Source: Cryptomeria japonica (Eukaryota; Streptophyta; Pinopsida; Cupressales; Cupressaceae). From it: a stretch of 64,000 nt of DNA. The number at the start of each line of letters is the position of its first letter. The stretch's first letter is position 1. The position numbers and the translations under genes were made by a program. Below are positions 11,026 through 22,656 of the stretch, one piece after another. The stretch is taken from positions 20,311,285 to 20,375,284 of the forward strand of contig NC_081413.1 in the NCBI RefSeq assembly GCF_030272615.1, written 5' to 3'. Below the pieces are notes generated by a model, which was not told the origin of the DNA, did not search any database, and saw only the letters and a list, made by a program, of their open reading frames with translations.

Positions 11026-14000
11026 TTATACTATCCCACCAAACCAGCCATAAGGACATCCACAAAGTAGTGCATCAGAAGGAAGAATGATATTTTTTGT
11101 GGCAGTTGACAAGCATCTGCTTACGTCAGACTTCTCAATATCTAGAAGAATGCAAGACATCAAATTACCAATAAAGGCTGTTTGGTTTCGATGTGAAACC
11201 CTCCCACTGCCCTCCTTCCTTTTCTCCTCACTTTCCTTTCTCGTCACTTGCTCTTCCCTTATACCTCCATATTCTTTCAGTACTTGGGTATTTTTTCTTC
11301 CAATCTCTTCCAACACTTCGACAGCATTCTTAAGTTTAATCTTTTTTGCATTCAATTCTGTAATATTTCCATCTTTTGTTTGAATTAATGACTTTTTACT
11401 AGATATGTCCTTTTGTAATTGTTGGTTTTCTTGATAAAGTTGAAGGGCTTCTCGTTTCACTGTTCTGTTCTCTATAACCGGATCTTCCATCACTTTATCA
11501 CTGGTTTCTGATAGAGATGTGAGTAATTGCCTCTCCTCTGTTTCTGAATCGAGCATATCATCAGTGGGAACTTGTTTGTAATCATTATCCCACATACCCA
11601 ACTTGCTTTGAAGCTCATGGACTTGTTGTTTCAATGAACCATTTTCTTGGAGCAAAGCCTCCTCCCTACTTTCTGACGCAGATCTAAGTGAGTTCCTCTC
11701 ATTTTTCACTGAATCAAGCCTATGGTTATAATTTTCCAATTTCAATTTCTGAGATTCATTTTCATTTGTAAGTTCTTCATATTTCATGCTCAAATGTGTA
11801 TGTTCATGGGTGATCATTCGCACTTGAGTTTGCAAGGCCTCCACTGTGTTTGCAGTGCTCTCTGAGAGAGAGATTAGACTCCTTGTTTCATCTTCCATAG
11901 AGCTTAGTATATCATTATAATCTCCCAGCTGTGCCTTCAAAAATTCGCATTCAATGCACAGTTCTACATATTCTTGGCTCAAAATCATTCCTTCATTAGT
12001 CATCAAATCGAGCTTATTTTGTAAACCTGCAACAGAGTCTTCGAAGTTTGCCTTACAAGCTTCCCACAAGCGGCAATCTTCTCTCATCTGTGCATGCAAT
12101 TCCATATTCCTATCTTTGCATTCTCTCAGTTTGTTTTCCAACTCATCTTTTTCATCTGTTAAATGGGCCCACAGAAGTTTATATTCCTTGCTCAATACCC
12201 CTTTCTCAGACTGCAGACCTGCAACTTTTCTTTCCAAATCAGACTTATTAGTAACCCACAACCTCTCGTCTTCTTCAATATTTTTATTTAATTCCGCAAT
12301 CGTATCATTGCAGTCTTTCAACTTATTTCCTAACCAATTATTCTCTTCTCTTAGCACATTACACAATTCTTGGTCTTTCTCTCTCAAAATGTTTGTTTCA
12401 TCAAGCTTATTTTGTAGCCGTATAAAAGTCTTTTCCAACTCATATTTTTCATGTTCTGATTGGGAGCACAAATCCTCATGCTTATGGCTTAACATTCTCG
12501 CTTCATTAAGCTCATTTTGCAGTTTTGCAATTGTAACTTCAAATTCTCCCTTAGAAGTATTCCACATGTGCTTTCCACATGTGCTTATCTTCAGCCAATT
12601 TTTCCTTTAATTGTTTAATTTCATTAATGGATTTATTAAAATTATTTTGTAGCCTTGCAGCAGAGTTTTCAAATTTTGCCTCACAAGCTTCCCACAAGCG
12701 GCAATCTTCTCTCATCTGTGCATGCAATTCCTTATTCCTATCGTTGCATTCTTTCAGTTTGTCTTCCAACTCAAATTTTTCATCTCTTAAATGGGCCCAC
12801 AGAGCTTTATATTCCTCGATCAATGTCTCTTTCTCATACTGCACAACTGCAACTCTGCTTTCCAAATCCTCCTTATTACAAACCCACAATAGCTGGTCTT
12901 CTTTAATTTTTGTATTTAATTTCCCAATACTGTCATTGCATTGTTTCAACTTATTTCCTATCCGATTGTTTTCTTCTCTGAGCACCTTACACAGCTCTTG
13001 GTCTTTCACTGTCAAAATCTTTGTTTCATCAAGTTCATTTTGTAGCCCTATAAGAGTCTTTTCCAAATCATTTTTTTCTTGTTCTGATTGAGACCACAAA
13101 TCTTCATGCTTCTGGTTTAGCATCCTCGCTTCGTTGAGCTCATTTTGCAGTTTTGCAATTGTAATTTCAAATTCTCTCTTATAACTATCCCACTTGTGCC
13201 TATCTTCAGCCAATTTTTCCTTTAATTGCTGAATTTCATTAATAGATTGATTAAAATTATTTTCCAACTCAGTTTTTTCCTGTTCTGACTGAGACCACGA
13301 ATCTTCATGCTTCTGGCTTAACATTCTCGCTTCATTAAGCTCATTTTGCAGTTTTGCAAATGTAACTTCAAATTCTCGCTTAGATATATCCCACAAGTGC
13401 CCTTCTTCAGCTATTTTATCCTTTAATTGTTTAGCTTCATTGATGGATTGATGAAAATTAGTTTCCATCTCACTTATTTCTCTACTTATTTCATTGTATA
13501 AGACTTGATTATTGTGGGCCAGAATCTTTGTTTCATTAAGCTTTTTCTGCAGCTTTATTACTGTACCTTCTAAATTCGCCTTACAAGTATCCCAAAGCCA
13601 ACCGTTTTCAGTCATTTTGGCATGTAATTCCTCATTCGTATCATCCAAGTCTTTCAACTCGTCTTCCAATTTTGTTTTCTCATGCCTTAGTTGAATGCAT
13701 GCTTCTTCATGTTTCTGGCTCAACAATCTTGTTTCTTTGAGCTCATTTTGCAGCCCTGCAACAGTGGCTTCCAACTCTGTCTTAGAAGAATCCCACAAGA
13801 ACCCACGTTCAGCCAATTTTGCCTTCAATTCTTCAGTCTCATCATTGCATTCTGTTACCTTATTTTGCATTTCGTTCTTTTCTTTCATTAATTCAGAGCG
13901 CAATTCTTCATGTTTCTTAATCAAAATTCTTGCTTCATTAAGATCACCTTCGAGCTGTAAAACTTTTTCTTCCAAATCAGTTTTTGCTCGTCTCAGCTCA

Positions 14001-15637
14001 CTGCACAGTTCTTCACGTCCTTGGCTGAATACCCTTGCTTCATTAAGCTCATTTTGTAGCTCTGAAACCTGTTTGTCCAACTTCTCCTGACAAGAATCCC
14101 ACAACAGCTTATCTTCAGTAATCTTTGCATTCAATTTCTTAGTAGTATCATTGATTTTTATGAACTTATTTTCCATCTCAATTTTTTCTTGCCTCAATTT
14201 AGTCAACAATTCTTGGTGTTTCTGGCTAGATTTTCTTTCGTCAAGGATCTCATTTTGCAGCTGTGCAACTTTTCCTTTCAAATTCGCCCTACATGAATCT
14301 CACAATCCCTTATCCTCAGCCATCTTTGCTTTTAATTTCATAGCACCATCATTGCATTTTTTCAATTCATTTTTGTCATTTCTGTAGCTAGTGTACAAGT
14401 CCTCATGTTTCTGGCTCAATTCATTTCTTTCCTTCACTACAGTGTCAAGCTTAGTTTGTACCTCCACAATTGTCGCTTCCAGTTTTGTCTTGGAAGCATC
14501 CCACAAGCTCCTATCTTCAGTCATTTTATCTTGTAACTCCCTAATCACATCATTGGATTTTTTCAAATCATTTTCCAGCTCGTTTTTTCCCTGCCCTAAC
14601 TCTGAAATTGTACTTTTCATCTTTTTCTCATAAGAAATCCACTTGTTTTTATCTGAAGTGATTGTTTCAAGCAATTTGTTATTGGCATCATCACACATTA
14701 TCAATTTGTTTTTCAACCCATCTATTTCTTTTCTATCATTGGTAATTGTAGTCAGTAAACGTTCATTCAGGCTTTTCGAATTTGTCATCTCATTCTGCAG
14801 CTCCGCGACTTTTCCTTCCAAATTCACCCTATATGAATCCCACAATCCCTGATTCTCAGTCATCTTTGCTTTTAATTTCATATTAGCACCACCATTGCAT
14901 TTTTTCCACCCTTTTTTTTCATTTCTGTAGCTACCGCATAAGTCCTTATGTGTCTGACTCAATACATTTCTTTCCTGCACTACAGAATCAAGCTTATTTT
15001 CTACCTCCACAATTGTTCCTTCCAATTTTGTTTTGGAAGCATCCCACAAGCTCCTATCCTCGGTCACTTTATTTTGTAATTCCTTAATCACATCATTGGA
15101 TTTTTTCAAATTATTTTCCAGCTCATTTTTTTCCTGCCCTAATTGAGCACACAATTTTCCAAGATTCTCACTCAATTGTTTTGTTTGATCAAGCTCACTT
15201 TTAAGCCCTTGTAATTCCTGAATTACATCACTACTTTCTTTCAACCTATTTTCCAACAGACTTTTTTCTCGTCCCAATTGACTGAACAACATTTCATGAT
15301 TCTCACTCAAATTTCTGGCTTCTTTGAGCTTATATTCTAACTCTGAAATTGTACCTTTCATATCCTTTTCACAAGAAATCCACTTGTTTTTATCTGACGT
15401 CACTGTTTCAAGCAATTTGTTATTGGCATCATCACACAATCTCAATTTGTTTTTCAACCCGTCTATTTCTTTTCTATCATTGGTAATTGTAGTCAGTAAA
15501 TGTTCATTCAGTCTTTTCAAATTTGTCACCTCATCACTTTTGCTCGCTTCTGTGCCATCTTTTGCATTTACTGTTATCGGTGTGTGTTGGCTAAAACCCT
15601 GCAAATTTGTTGTACAATCGCCTTTATTAGTTACCAT
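11026..15637 (-). pseudogene. Long coiled-coil protein with 67-residue repeats, copy A (broken)
   Basis: Reading from ATG 15637 to the stop at 11026 gives about 1532 residues once two breaks are allowed for. These are a TGA at 14300-14302 (copy B has TGG) and a 13-bp tandem duplication at 12561-12586 that shifts the frame (copy B has one unit). The length is then an exact multiple of three. The protein is almost wholly coiled coil, built from about 15 repeats of 67 residues. Each begins LWDxxKxxLE, continues with LQNELNEARxLSQKHEDLC and ends ELxAKMxED. The N-terminal part contains a larger duplication (LNERLLTTITNDRKEIDGL occurs twice). The C-terminus is different, with a CILLDIEKSDVSRCLST segment and a Cys/Gly-rich tail. 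I do not recognise the family; similarity to myosin- or USO1-type coiled coils would be generic. It lies in the duplicon next to an unrelated gene. Confidence 0.8.
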
Positions 15638-15638
15638 G

Positions 15639-15728
15639 TTAACTTTTGCACTTGTTTAATTTGCTCGAAAGTTGAGATTTTACCTGCTTGTTACTGCTCT
15701 TTGACTTCATTCCCTTTCCCCTGGTCAT
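15639..15728 (-). pseudogene. Likely original N-terminus of the coiled-coil protein, out of frame
   Basis: An ATG at 15728 opens a basic peptide, MTRGKGMKSKSSNKQ then VKSQLSSKLNKCKS, which stops at 15639-15641, two bases before the ATG at 15637. The composition suits an N-terminal extension. A shift of one base near 15640 would join it to the long frame. A gtaaaa donor-like site after SNKQ means an intron is also possible. Copy B lacks this region, so the two cannot be compared. Confidence 0.4.
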
Positions 15729-17332
15729 ATTTCTCTAACTCCTACAAACCCAATCAAAGCACTTGTGATTTTCAAGACAAATGATATGAATTAATAGAGT
15801 TTGTAAACAATTATCGACTAATATTTTAATTGTAAATATTGCACAAAATTTCAACAGCTACTTGTCGAGAAGTTGTCTGTGTTACATTTAACATGTAGTA
15901 AAATGTTACCTATATAATTTTTATAATTTTGATCGTATATATGAAGCCACAATTGATGGAATTTTGAAACACATACCTAAATGTGATACTGCGCTCCAAA
16001 ATTCTTTGGAAAAAAATGTTCTGCCAAGAATGGAAGTCTGCAAATTATAATCACTTCACCAACAAGTTAGATAGATGGATGCTTGTCAACAAAGAAATTG
16101 AGGATCTATATAATTAGCAATTGCAGGTCTTGAGAGAAGGGTTGCGTCCCTTCCATTGAAAACTGATTCGTCACGCAAACTTTTACAAAAATTAAAATTC
16201 TAGCAAGCAATTTGAAATTATAAGACTTATAATTAATTTCTGTTTGCAATTATTAATTATTTCTTATTATTATGATGCCGAGAGGCGTTTTCTACATCTG
16301 CAGCACGTATTGACAATCAGAAATGCATGGAAATGCAGTATGGAAGTCAAAAAATATGTAACGTATGGAAGCAAATGGAGCGATCAGGAATAGTGCATTT
16401 CGACTGAGAGAGAGAGTTTTTACATAATTTTCCCAAAATATAAATATATATAATTTAAATATGACTCCTCCAGCAAAATTTTATAATATATTCATTAAAT
16501 TGGAGATGCCAGAAGGAGAGCATCATTAAAAATAACCATGACATGGAGTTTCATAAAACAGAAGCTCTGCCTCTTTCTTCATCTTCTCCTAATGATCCAG
16601 ATATTGCAGCCGCCACTATTTGAAATCCAAATCCATCTTGCTAATCACTAGGCAACTTGACACTGCTAAAATGTCAAGAGAATTGTCCTTGCTTCATCCC
16701 TCTTGAATATCTTTTCCCTCTAATAAGTCTTCATCCCCCTTGATATTATAAAAAATAAAATTTAAATGTAATTCCATATTTTATCTGAATTATTTAACCT
16801 TTGTTTGGACAGAGTTTAAGTTTGAAGAGGGGACATTACAATCAACCCTTCCAAAAATTATTTGTTCTCAATCAATCACAAATTAGGATGCTTCTAGAGT
16901 TACTAGGAACCCAAATTCACCTTTGAATTTGGGTTCCTAGTAACTCTAGAAGCATCCTAATTTGTGATTGATTGAGAACTAATTCTCCAACTCTATTAGT
17001 TTTTCTTGACTTTGTACTTATATGATGTCCCTAAAGAGTTGTTACTATGCTTGGATCAACCTACCTAGTAAGATAGTCCTTCAATTGTCTAATACGATTG
17101 ATTTCATTTGTATCTAGTATTACATTACCTAAAACCTTGTTACTATTTTTTAAAATACCCTTGAGCTACTTATGCTGTCTCGGCCTTGAAATATTTATTG
17201 TTATGTAGTGTCGCAAATTGCACCCCATGTAATTCTATGCTACATAAGAGCCTCTGCTTTATACTGATTGGAGATCTTCTTCAACTCCTTGTCCATTTGT
17301 CCATCTCAATTGACCCATTAGCCTTCGCCTTG
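15729..17332. other. Gene-free stretch upstream of the coiled-coil gene
   Basis: AT-rich sequence that should include the promoter of the minus-strand coiled-coil gene, but I find no convincing TATA or other element. It contains a perfect palindrome (16864-16979). The text just before it (gaagaggggacattacaa, near 16820) resembles retroelement edge sequence. The stretch ends where duplicated unit U1 starts. Confidence 0.5.
16864..16979. repeat. Perfect inverted repeat, 56-bp arms, 4-nt loop
   Basis: The left arm 16864-16919 (starting gttctcaatcaatcac) is the exact reverse complement of 16924-16979 (ending gtgattgattgagaac). The spacer is 16920-16923 (cctt). I checked pairing base by base and found no mismatch. 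Pairing stops cleanly at both outer edges. A perfect hairpin of this length without decay suggests a recent template-switch or foldback event. Confidence 0.95.
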
Positions 17333-19399
17333 CCCCTTTCTAACCCTGTCGACTATTTGACTCATAGAAACTAGCGCATTGTGGAGACGTCCGCATGTCG
17401 CACTAGCATCTCACGAATCTACCAATTTGAATGTGGTCATTTGAGCATTACACCTATGCCTAGAAGATGCCTATAACACCTCTCCACAATCATTGACTTT
17501 CGTTTTCATCCCAACATGTTAATCTTTGCTTTTGAAGCTCATTTGGTCTGTGTAGTTGCCTCTCTAGCTCTCTCCCTAGAATGAAATTGGATTCATGCTT
17601 GTTCATTGTCTCATTCCGAAGCTCTCTTTGACTGTGTCCTTGGCTCTCACATATTACTGCCATTGTCATTCTTTGAGGAAGACCGACTTCTTCTTCTTCA
17701 TCATCCAACAGGCTTCTTGCTTTGCATGTGGAAGGGGAGTCTTCTTCTTCCTCTATCTTTTGTTATCTTCATAGAATATTCGTTGACATATTGTTGTTGT
17801 ATCTTTTATCTATAATCTTAACTATCTTTTCATTTATCTATCTTGGTTATCCATGGAGGTGGAAACACCAAAGAGGGGGTCTAGCTGTGGCAGGCCTCTA
17901 AAAACACAACCACAACCATTTAGTCCTTATTCCTCTTGTGTGCAGGTTGCCAAGTAGCTTTGGGGAGATTGGTCAAGACTTCAAGTGTGGCCAGACCGTG
18001 AGACTACATTTCTTCCCTTTTTTCTTTTTATTATTTCAATAATAATCATATTTTGTTATCATATCAATATTTGCTTAGTTTTTGTTATTTGGGCACATTT
18101 CCCATCACAGTTTGCTCTTTGTACGAACTCTCTTACTCTGTTCATACAAGATGTCGGTGCACCGTGTTTTCATCTTAGAACCGCATGTGCGTCCGCAGAT
18201 AGAGTGACTAGAGGGCCTCTGTGCCATTTTTATGGGAAGAACTACATCTAATGGTAATTCAATGAATATTTGTCGAAGGAATTTGGTAACAAATTTCTTA
18301 AATCACTTTGCGAGTGAAGCCATGCTCATGCACTAGAAATTGTTTAAAGGAGTAACACTCTATAGATTAGTGAATTTTGAACCTATTTAAGAAAATAATA
18401 ATGCTAATAACAACCTGAAGCCTTGTAACAAATGCATAATTACAATACTTGACTCTCTTAAAAACCATATAACATTTTAAAGAAATAAACAAATGTCTAT
18501 GTTTCATATTTTGATTAACATATAAGCTCTTTAAAAAAATCCCTAATTTTTAATTTTTTTTTCAACTAGGAAGGTGGGGGTCCCTCATAGTTGAAAGGTT
18601 TAATCCACATAACAAAGTAACTTTGTGATAGTATAGAGCTAAGTCAAGCACATGCATTGAAAGAGTCGCCACTGCTTTGACCGAAATAAATGGAGGTTAG
18701 AAAGAAATATCAGAAAGGGACCGAAATATTAAATGCACTCGGAGCTGTATGGAATGCCAACAACTTTCACGTTTACTTTTTAAAGGAATTTCTAATCGGC
18801 ATCTCATATATAGACTAACAAAGGAGTGGCCATGACTAACTCATTGATGATCACAATTGTTCACCACTACTTCTTTTTTTAACCATCTTTTGAGGTCAAC
18901 TTTGTTTCTTTTCAATGTGGTGCAAGGCAGCGTTGGGAATAATAGCAAGTCAAGTGATAGTGAAGGTCTTCTGTTCAACTAAATTACACTGGCAAAGACG
19001 TCTTGACTCTTCTCACACACACCCACTCTTCAGGTTTCAATTGGACATTCCAGATGGACTATATAGTGACCTAATCAAATAAAAGTTGAAAATTATATAG
19101 CCTCCTATATAAACTAAGGCAGCTCTTAAATCCTTGTGTGACACGGTGAGTAAGAGCCATGGTAAAATCTATGAATAAATAACTGAATATTACAATTGTC
19201 TTGTCATCTCTACGAACAATTCATCTATTTAATATTTTCCTACTTTGACATTGATATATAACTAACCATCAAGACTAATTCAAATGTTCATAAGTTCAAC
19301 TAAACGTTGACAACATTCACAAAATGACCACCATTTTCATCACAATGCTCTCATCCTCCCACCACGTTCATTTGTACAAGATAAAAGAAATCAAACCCC

Positions 19400-20134
19400 T
19401 ACAACCTACATGCATAAAAGAGAGGGAAACGGGTTTGGATTGGGGGTTTGCCTTTAGGTAAAACCCCAGTTTTGAAATTAACCAAGTAATGAAAGAAAGT
19501 AATTGCAAGTAGCTGTAAATGAAAGACTGAATTGTAAATCACCTCAAGGGAGGTTGTGATAGAAATGCTGATATAAATTCTTGTGTGGAAATTGAATGTT
19601 GGAATCAATATCCTCTTCAATGGTTGAATCCTTGACTTGAATGCAACACCTAGCCTTGAAGGGAGACTTTAGAATGCTCAATAATAGAAAAGAATGCTTG
19701 AAGGATCTAGAATGCTTGATCGCTTGTGCACCTTGAATCTATCCAGCTTCGACCTATCCAACTTATGAAAATGAGAGGACGAGTGCCCCTTAAATACATG
19801 TTAGTGGATTTGATTTTTGTCACAGGCCGACATCGGGGTAGTTTCCCGCCCAATGCACAACCAACAATGCAACCCTAGGAAGGGTCCTTCCCCAAAATAG
19901 GGCAAGGACAAGGGTGCCACACCCCTATCCAAGGGGGGAGAGTGGCGCCACACCCCTATCCTACCCCTTCCTCCAGGGAAGAGTGTGGACGGGGTGATGA
20001 AGAGGCCAAGAAAGAAGCTGTTATGAGGGCTGAGCAATCTCCCCTCTCCGATCAGGCTAAAGGATTCAATCTTGCGTGCATGAGGACCCTAATGCAATCA
20101 AAAATTTGTAGGGTCACAAGTTTATGACACTACA
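19400..20134 (-). mobile_element. 3' LTR (partial) of gypsy-like element, unit U1
   Basis: On the minus strand the LTR starts TGTAGTGTCATAAAC at 20134, right after a polypurine tract. It runs to 19400, where homology with the opposite LTR (36684-37217) ends. It carries GC-rich tracts with ccccaatcc and cacccctatcc motifs. The same LTR is at 26839-27571 in U2. The inner end may be truncated, because the partner LTR seems to continue to about 36211. Confidence 0.6.
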
Positions 20135-20150
20135 TTTAGCCCCCACTTTA
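20135..20150 (-). other. Polypurine tract of gypsy-like element, U1
   Basis: On the minus strand taaagtgggggctaaa lies directly before the LTR start TGTAGTGTC. The U2 counterpart is 27572-27587. It fixes the element's orientation as minus. Confidence 0.65.
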
Positions 20151-21296
20151 GTAGGAGTATAAGCGTACACCAATGCTAGCGGTAAAGTTCAAGGAAACAA
20201 GATTGAAAAACTTTTTCCATGTCAAGGAGGCAAGATGCACCAAGCCCCTAGTGGACTTAGGATGTTACGACTTTGATTGAAAAAGTAAAAGGGAATATCG
20301 AGAAGGGGAGAACCATGACTGCAAGTAGAAAAGTTCACTTCACTATGAGTCATGAAAGAAAGGATACCAAAGATTAGAAAGAAAGAAAAAGTTCACTAAT
20401 TAATTCTAAGTATCACAAGAAGGAAAATATGAGCGGAGTGTATGCCCCCACGTTAAAGCGATCGCATGTGCCTTATCGGGAACGATTTCTTTAAGTTGAG
20501 ATACACCCAAGAGAGAGAGAAGGAGGGAGCACATTATCACAAGGATTTAGCCCCCAAATAAGGAATAAACTCAAGGATAATGAACACAAAACATGAGGTA
20601 TTGTCGCTTTCCTCGGGGTCAGTGTGTTGTATGATAGCTCATTTATATCATGTATGTATATGCATATAATAATCGTCATTCCTGAAAGAAGGACACTACC
20701 TTAGAAGAAAGGGAAGAGAGGATATCTTTTGAGTCAACATGAAAGAGACAAAGAAAAGATCTCAATGCTTTGCATCGTCTCCAAGTAGACATTAAGGGAA
20801 CAATAGAAGAACATGGGTACATAAATAAGAATGGTTACAATAGAGAAAGAAAGGACAGGGGGAATATTTGCAGTGCCAATATTGCTAATCTAGCACAACA
20901 TCTGCCACCCAATCTTGTTGAACACTATTTCAGGAAGGCGAGAAACATGCCAGAGGAACGACATCGAGCACAATAGATGGAGCTAGATCACAAGATCCAA
21001 ACAAGGACTATGCTCAAGTGGTAAGTCACTTTGTTTGACTCGAGGAGCTAGGATTAGGGTTTGTGAAAATTCATCTGATAAATGCTTGTCCACATCAACA
21101 TACTCCTACTCACTATCAGAAGTATTAGGATTTGTATTTCCATTATAAATAAAATTCTCACCCATTTCTTCATCAAAGTGTAGAGAAAGAGGAGCTAGAA
21201 CACAAATAGGTGTAAAACCATCACATGGTTTGTGCTACTTATGATAAGGAGATGTAGGTTGAACATTTTTCTTAGGAGAAAAGGGAATCAAGTCAG
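20151..21296. other. Gypsy-like element 3' non-coding interior, U1
   Basis: Between the polypurine tract and the proline-rich end of the protease-region frame there is purine-rich sequence without a protein-like frame. Reverse transcriptase, RNase H and integrase are absent, so the element is non-autonomous or internally deleted. The U2 counterpart is about 27588-28735. Confidence 0.5.
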
Positions 21297-22307
21297 CTAA
21301 TGGAGTCTAAGGAGATTGAGTATTTTGAGGGATAGCTTCACGAGATCAAACACGACGTCTTTGTTTGCATTCTCTCGCACAACGATTCTGTCAAGTCTTA
21401 TTGGAATACTGAGGAGGAGGAGGAACACTTGAAAAAGTAGGAATGTTTCTCTCCTTGAAAGTGGAAGGTTGAGGTTGAGGTTTTTTGGTTTCACAATGGG
21501 AGAAGCAAGCCTCATCTCTCGATAAGAGGAAGGAGGTGGAACAAAGCCATAGAAAGGAGGAATATTAGGTGTAGGAAGGAGACCAGGTCCATCAAGAGGA
21601 GGAGGTATAGGTCTAACCTTAGGAAGAATATTGTTGTTCTCCTTAAGAGAAGGTAAAGTCACATCCATAGGTATAGGTGGACAATCTTCCTTAGGAGGGA
21701 GATTAGTTCTGTCTGTGAGGGGAAGAACCTTATCTTGAAGAGTAATAGGAATGTCAAGTGTTGGGGATCTAGGTTGACTTAAGGATAAAATCATATCATT
21801 CTTCCATTTTTGATAAGGTTGAAAAAGAGCATCCCTCCTTGATGGAAGAGATTGAAATTGTTTAGGCCAAAAGAAATCAATAGGAACAACGAGGCTTCTT
21901 TCAGATGGACGAAATAAGCTATGGTTCATGATTATGATTTCTCCATTGTGAGGAAATTTTAGAAACTTGTGGATTGGAGAAGCAATACCCTTCATGTAAG
22001 ATAGCCAAGGATAACCCATCTTCAAACGGAACTTCTCAGAAGAAGGTATGGTAACAAAGTCAACATCTATGTATTTAGTATAAACTTCAACATGAAGGGT
22101 AATAGAGCCAATGGTAGGACAAGATAAGCAATCAAATAACTTCACAACCACATTAGAAACATCATATATAGTGGTTTATGCAATTGTAAAGTGAAAAGAT
22201 ACTCTTCAGTTATGACATTAACCATGCAAGAGGGATCAATTAGGGCACCATGGCAAGGGATATCCTTAACCTTCACAATTATGTATAAAGGGCCAACGGG
22301 TGCTCTG
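21297..22307 (-). pseudogene. Gypsy-like gag-pro remnant (protease and proline-rich tail), U1
   Basis: On the minus strand the frame from about 22300 has a retropepsin-like core, VKVKDIPCHGALIDPSCMVN then VITEEYLFTL, with D-P-S where D-T/S-G is usual. Near 22150-22175 the frame shifts, and the second frame (from 22151) continues SCPTIGSITLHVEVYTKYID, then a proline-rich region ending at 21297. A lost T near 21486 (six T versus seven in U2) shifts the tail again. Plant Ty3/gypsy Tat/Athila elements have similar gag-protease arrangements, but no reverse transcriptase follows here. The 5' side is cut at about 22307 by the Copia fragment. Confidence 0.65.
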
Positions 22308-22656
22308 ATACATAAAAGAAATCTTGAAGAAATTTGGAATGGAGGATTCAAAACCAGTAAATACTCCTATGACTACTAGCTCTAAGCTATAAAAGAATGA
22401 TGAATCTGCATCTGTTGATGAGACACTTTACCGATCCATGATTGGAAAGTTACAATATTTTGTGCACAGTAGACCGGATATAGCACATGCAATAGGTATT
22501 GTTGCAAGATTCTCTGCAGATCCCAAAGAAACCCATATGACAACAATCAAGAGAATTTTCAGATACCTGACAGGCAATGGAGATTATGGCTTAGTATATG
22601 AAAAGAGAAATGATTTTGATTTAAAAGTTTATACTGATGCTGATTGGGTAGGCAAA
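22308..22656 (+). pseudogene. Copia RT C-terminus/RNase H fragment, U1
   Basis: The plus strand encodes the end of a Copia reverse transcriptase and the start of its RNase H. Visible blocks are KKFGMEDSKPVNTPM, LYRSMIGKLQYF and YTDADWVG, with the first RNase H aspartate in DADW. The frame is broken by a lost base just after SSKL (near 22390) and is cut at 22656 by satellite array 1. The left junction abuts the gypsy-like protease remnant on the opposite strand. Full context survives in U2 (29746-30537). Confidence 0.8.

Larger units (their letters stand above)
4361..14813. repeat. Duplicon copy A
   Basis: This whole block recurs as copy B (40877-47354 plus 56474-60413, split by a Copia insertion), and its left end recurs again as copy C (61241-63908). 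Matches are near-continuous with scattered substitutions and small indels. It holds a truncated copy of an unrecognised gene near 4538-5060, a GA microsatellite, a fossil Copia gag near 6300-6576, and most of the coiled-coil pseudogene. Between 6600 and 10850 I see only AT-rich sequence without a credible gene. The left edge is the LTR insertion. The right edge is where copy B breaks off (14813 equals 60413). Confidence 0.9.

Noticed and set aside
11954-12610. Long plus-strand open frames opposite the coiled-coil gene (also 57585-58706 and 14391-15659)
   Set aside because: They are antisense shadows: Lys/Glu-rich repeats read backwards give Ser/Phe/Leu-rich frames with the same 201-nt period.
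17490-17708. 72-codon minus-strand frame in U1 and U2 (24931-25149) starting MDDEEEEVGLPQRM
   Set aside because: It is kept in both units, but they are recent duplicates, so conservation carries no weight. No recognisable domain and no neighbouring coding text.
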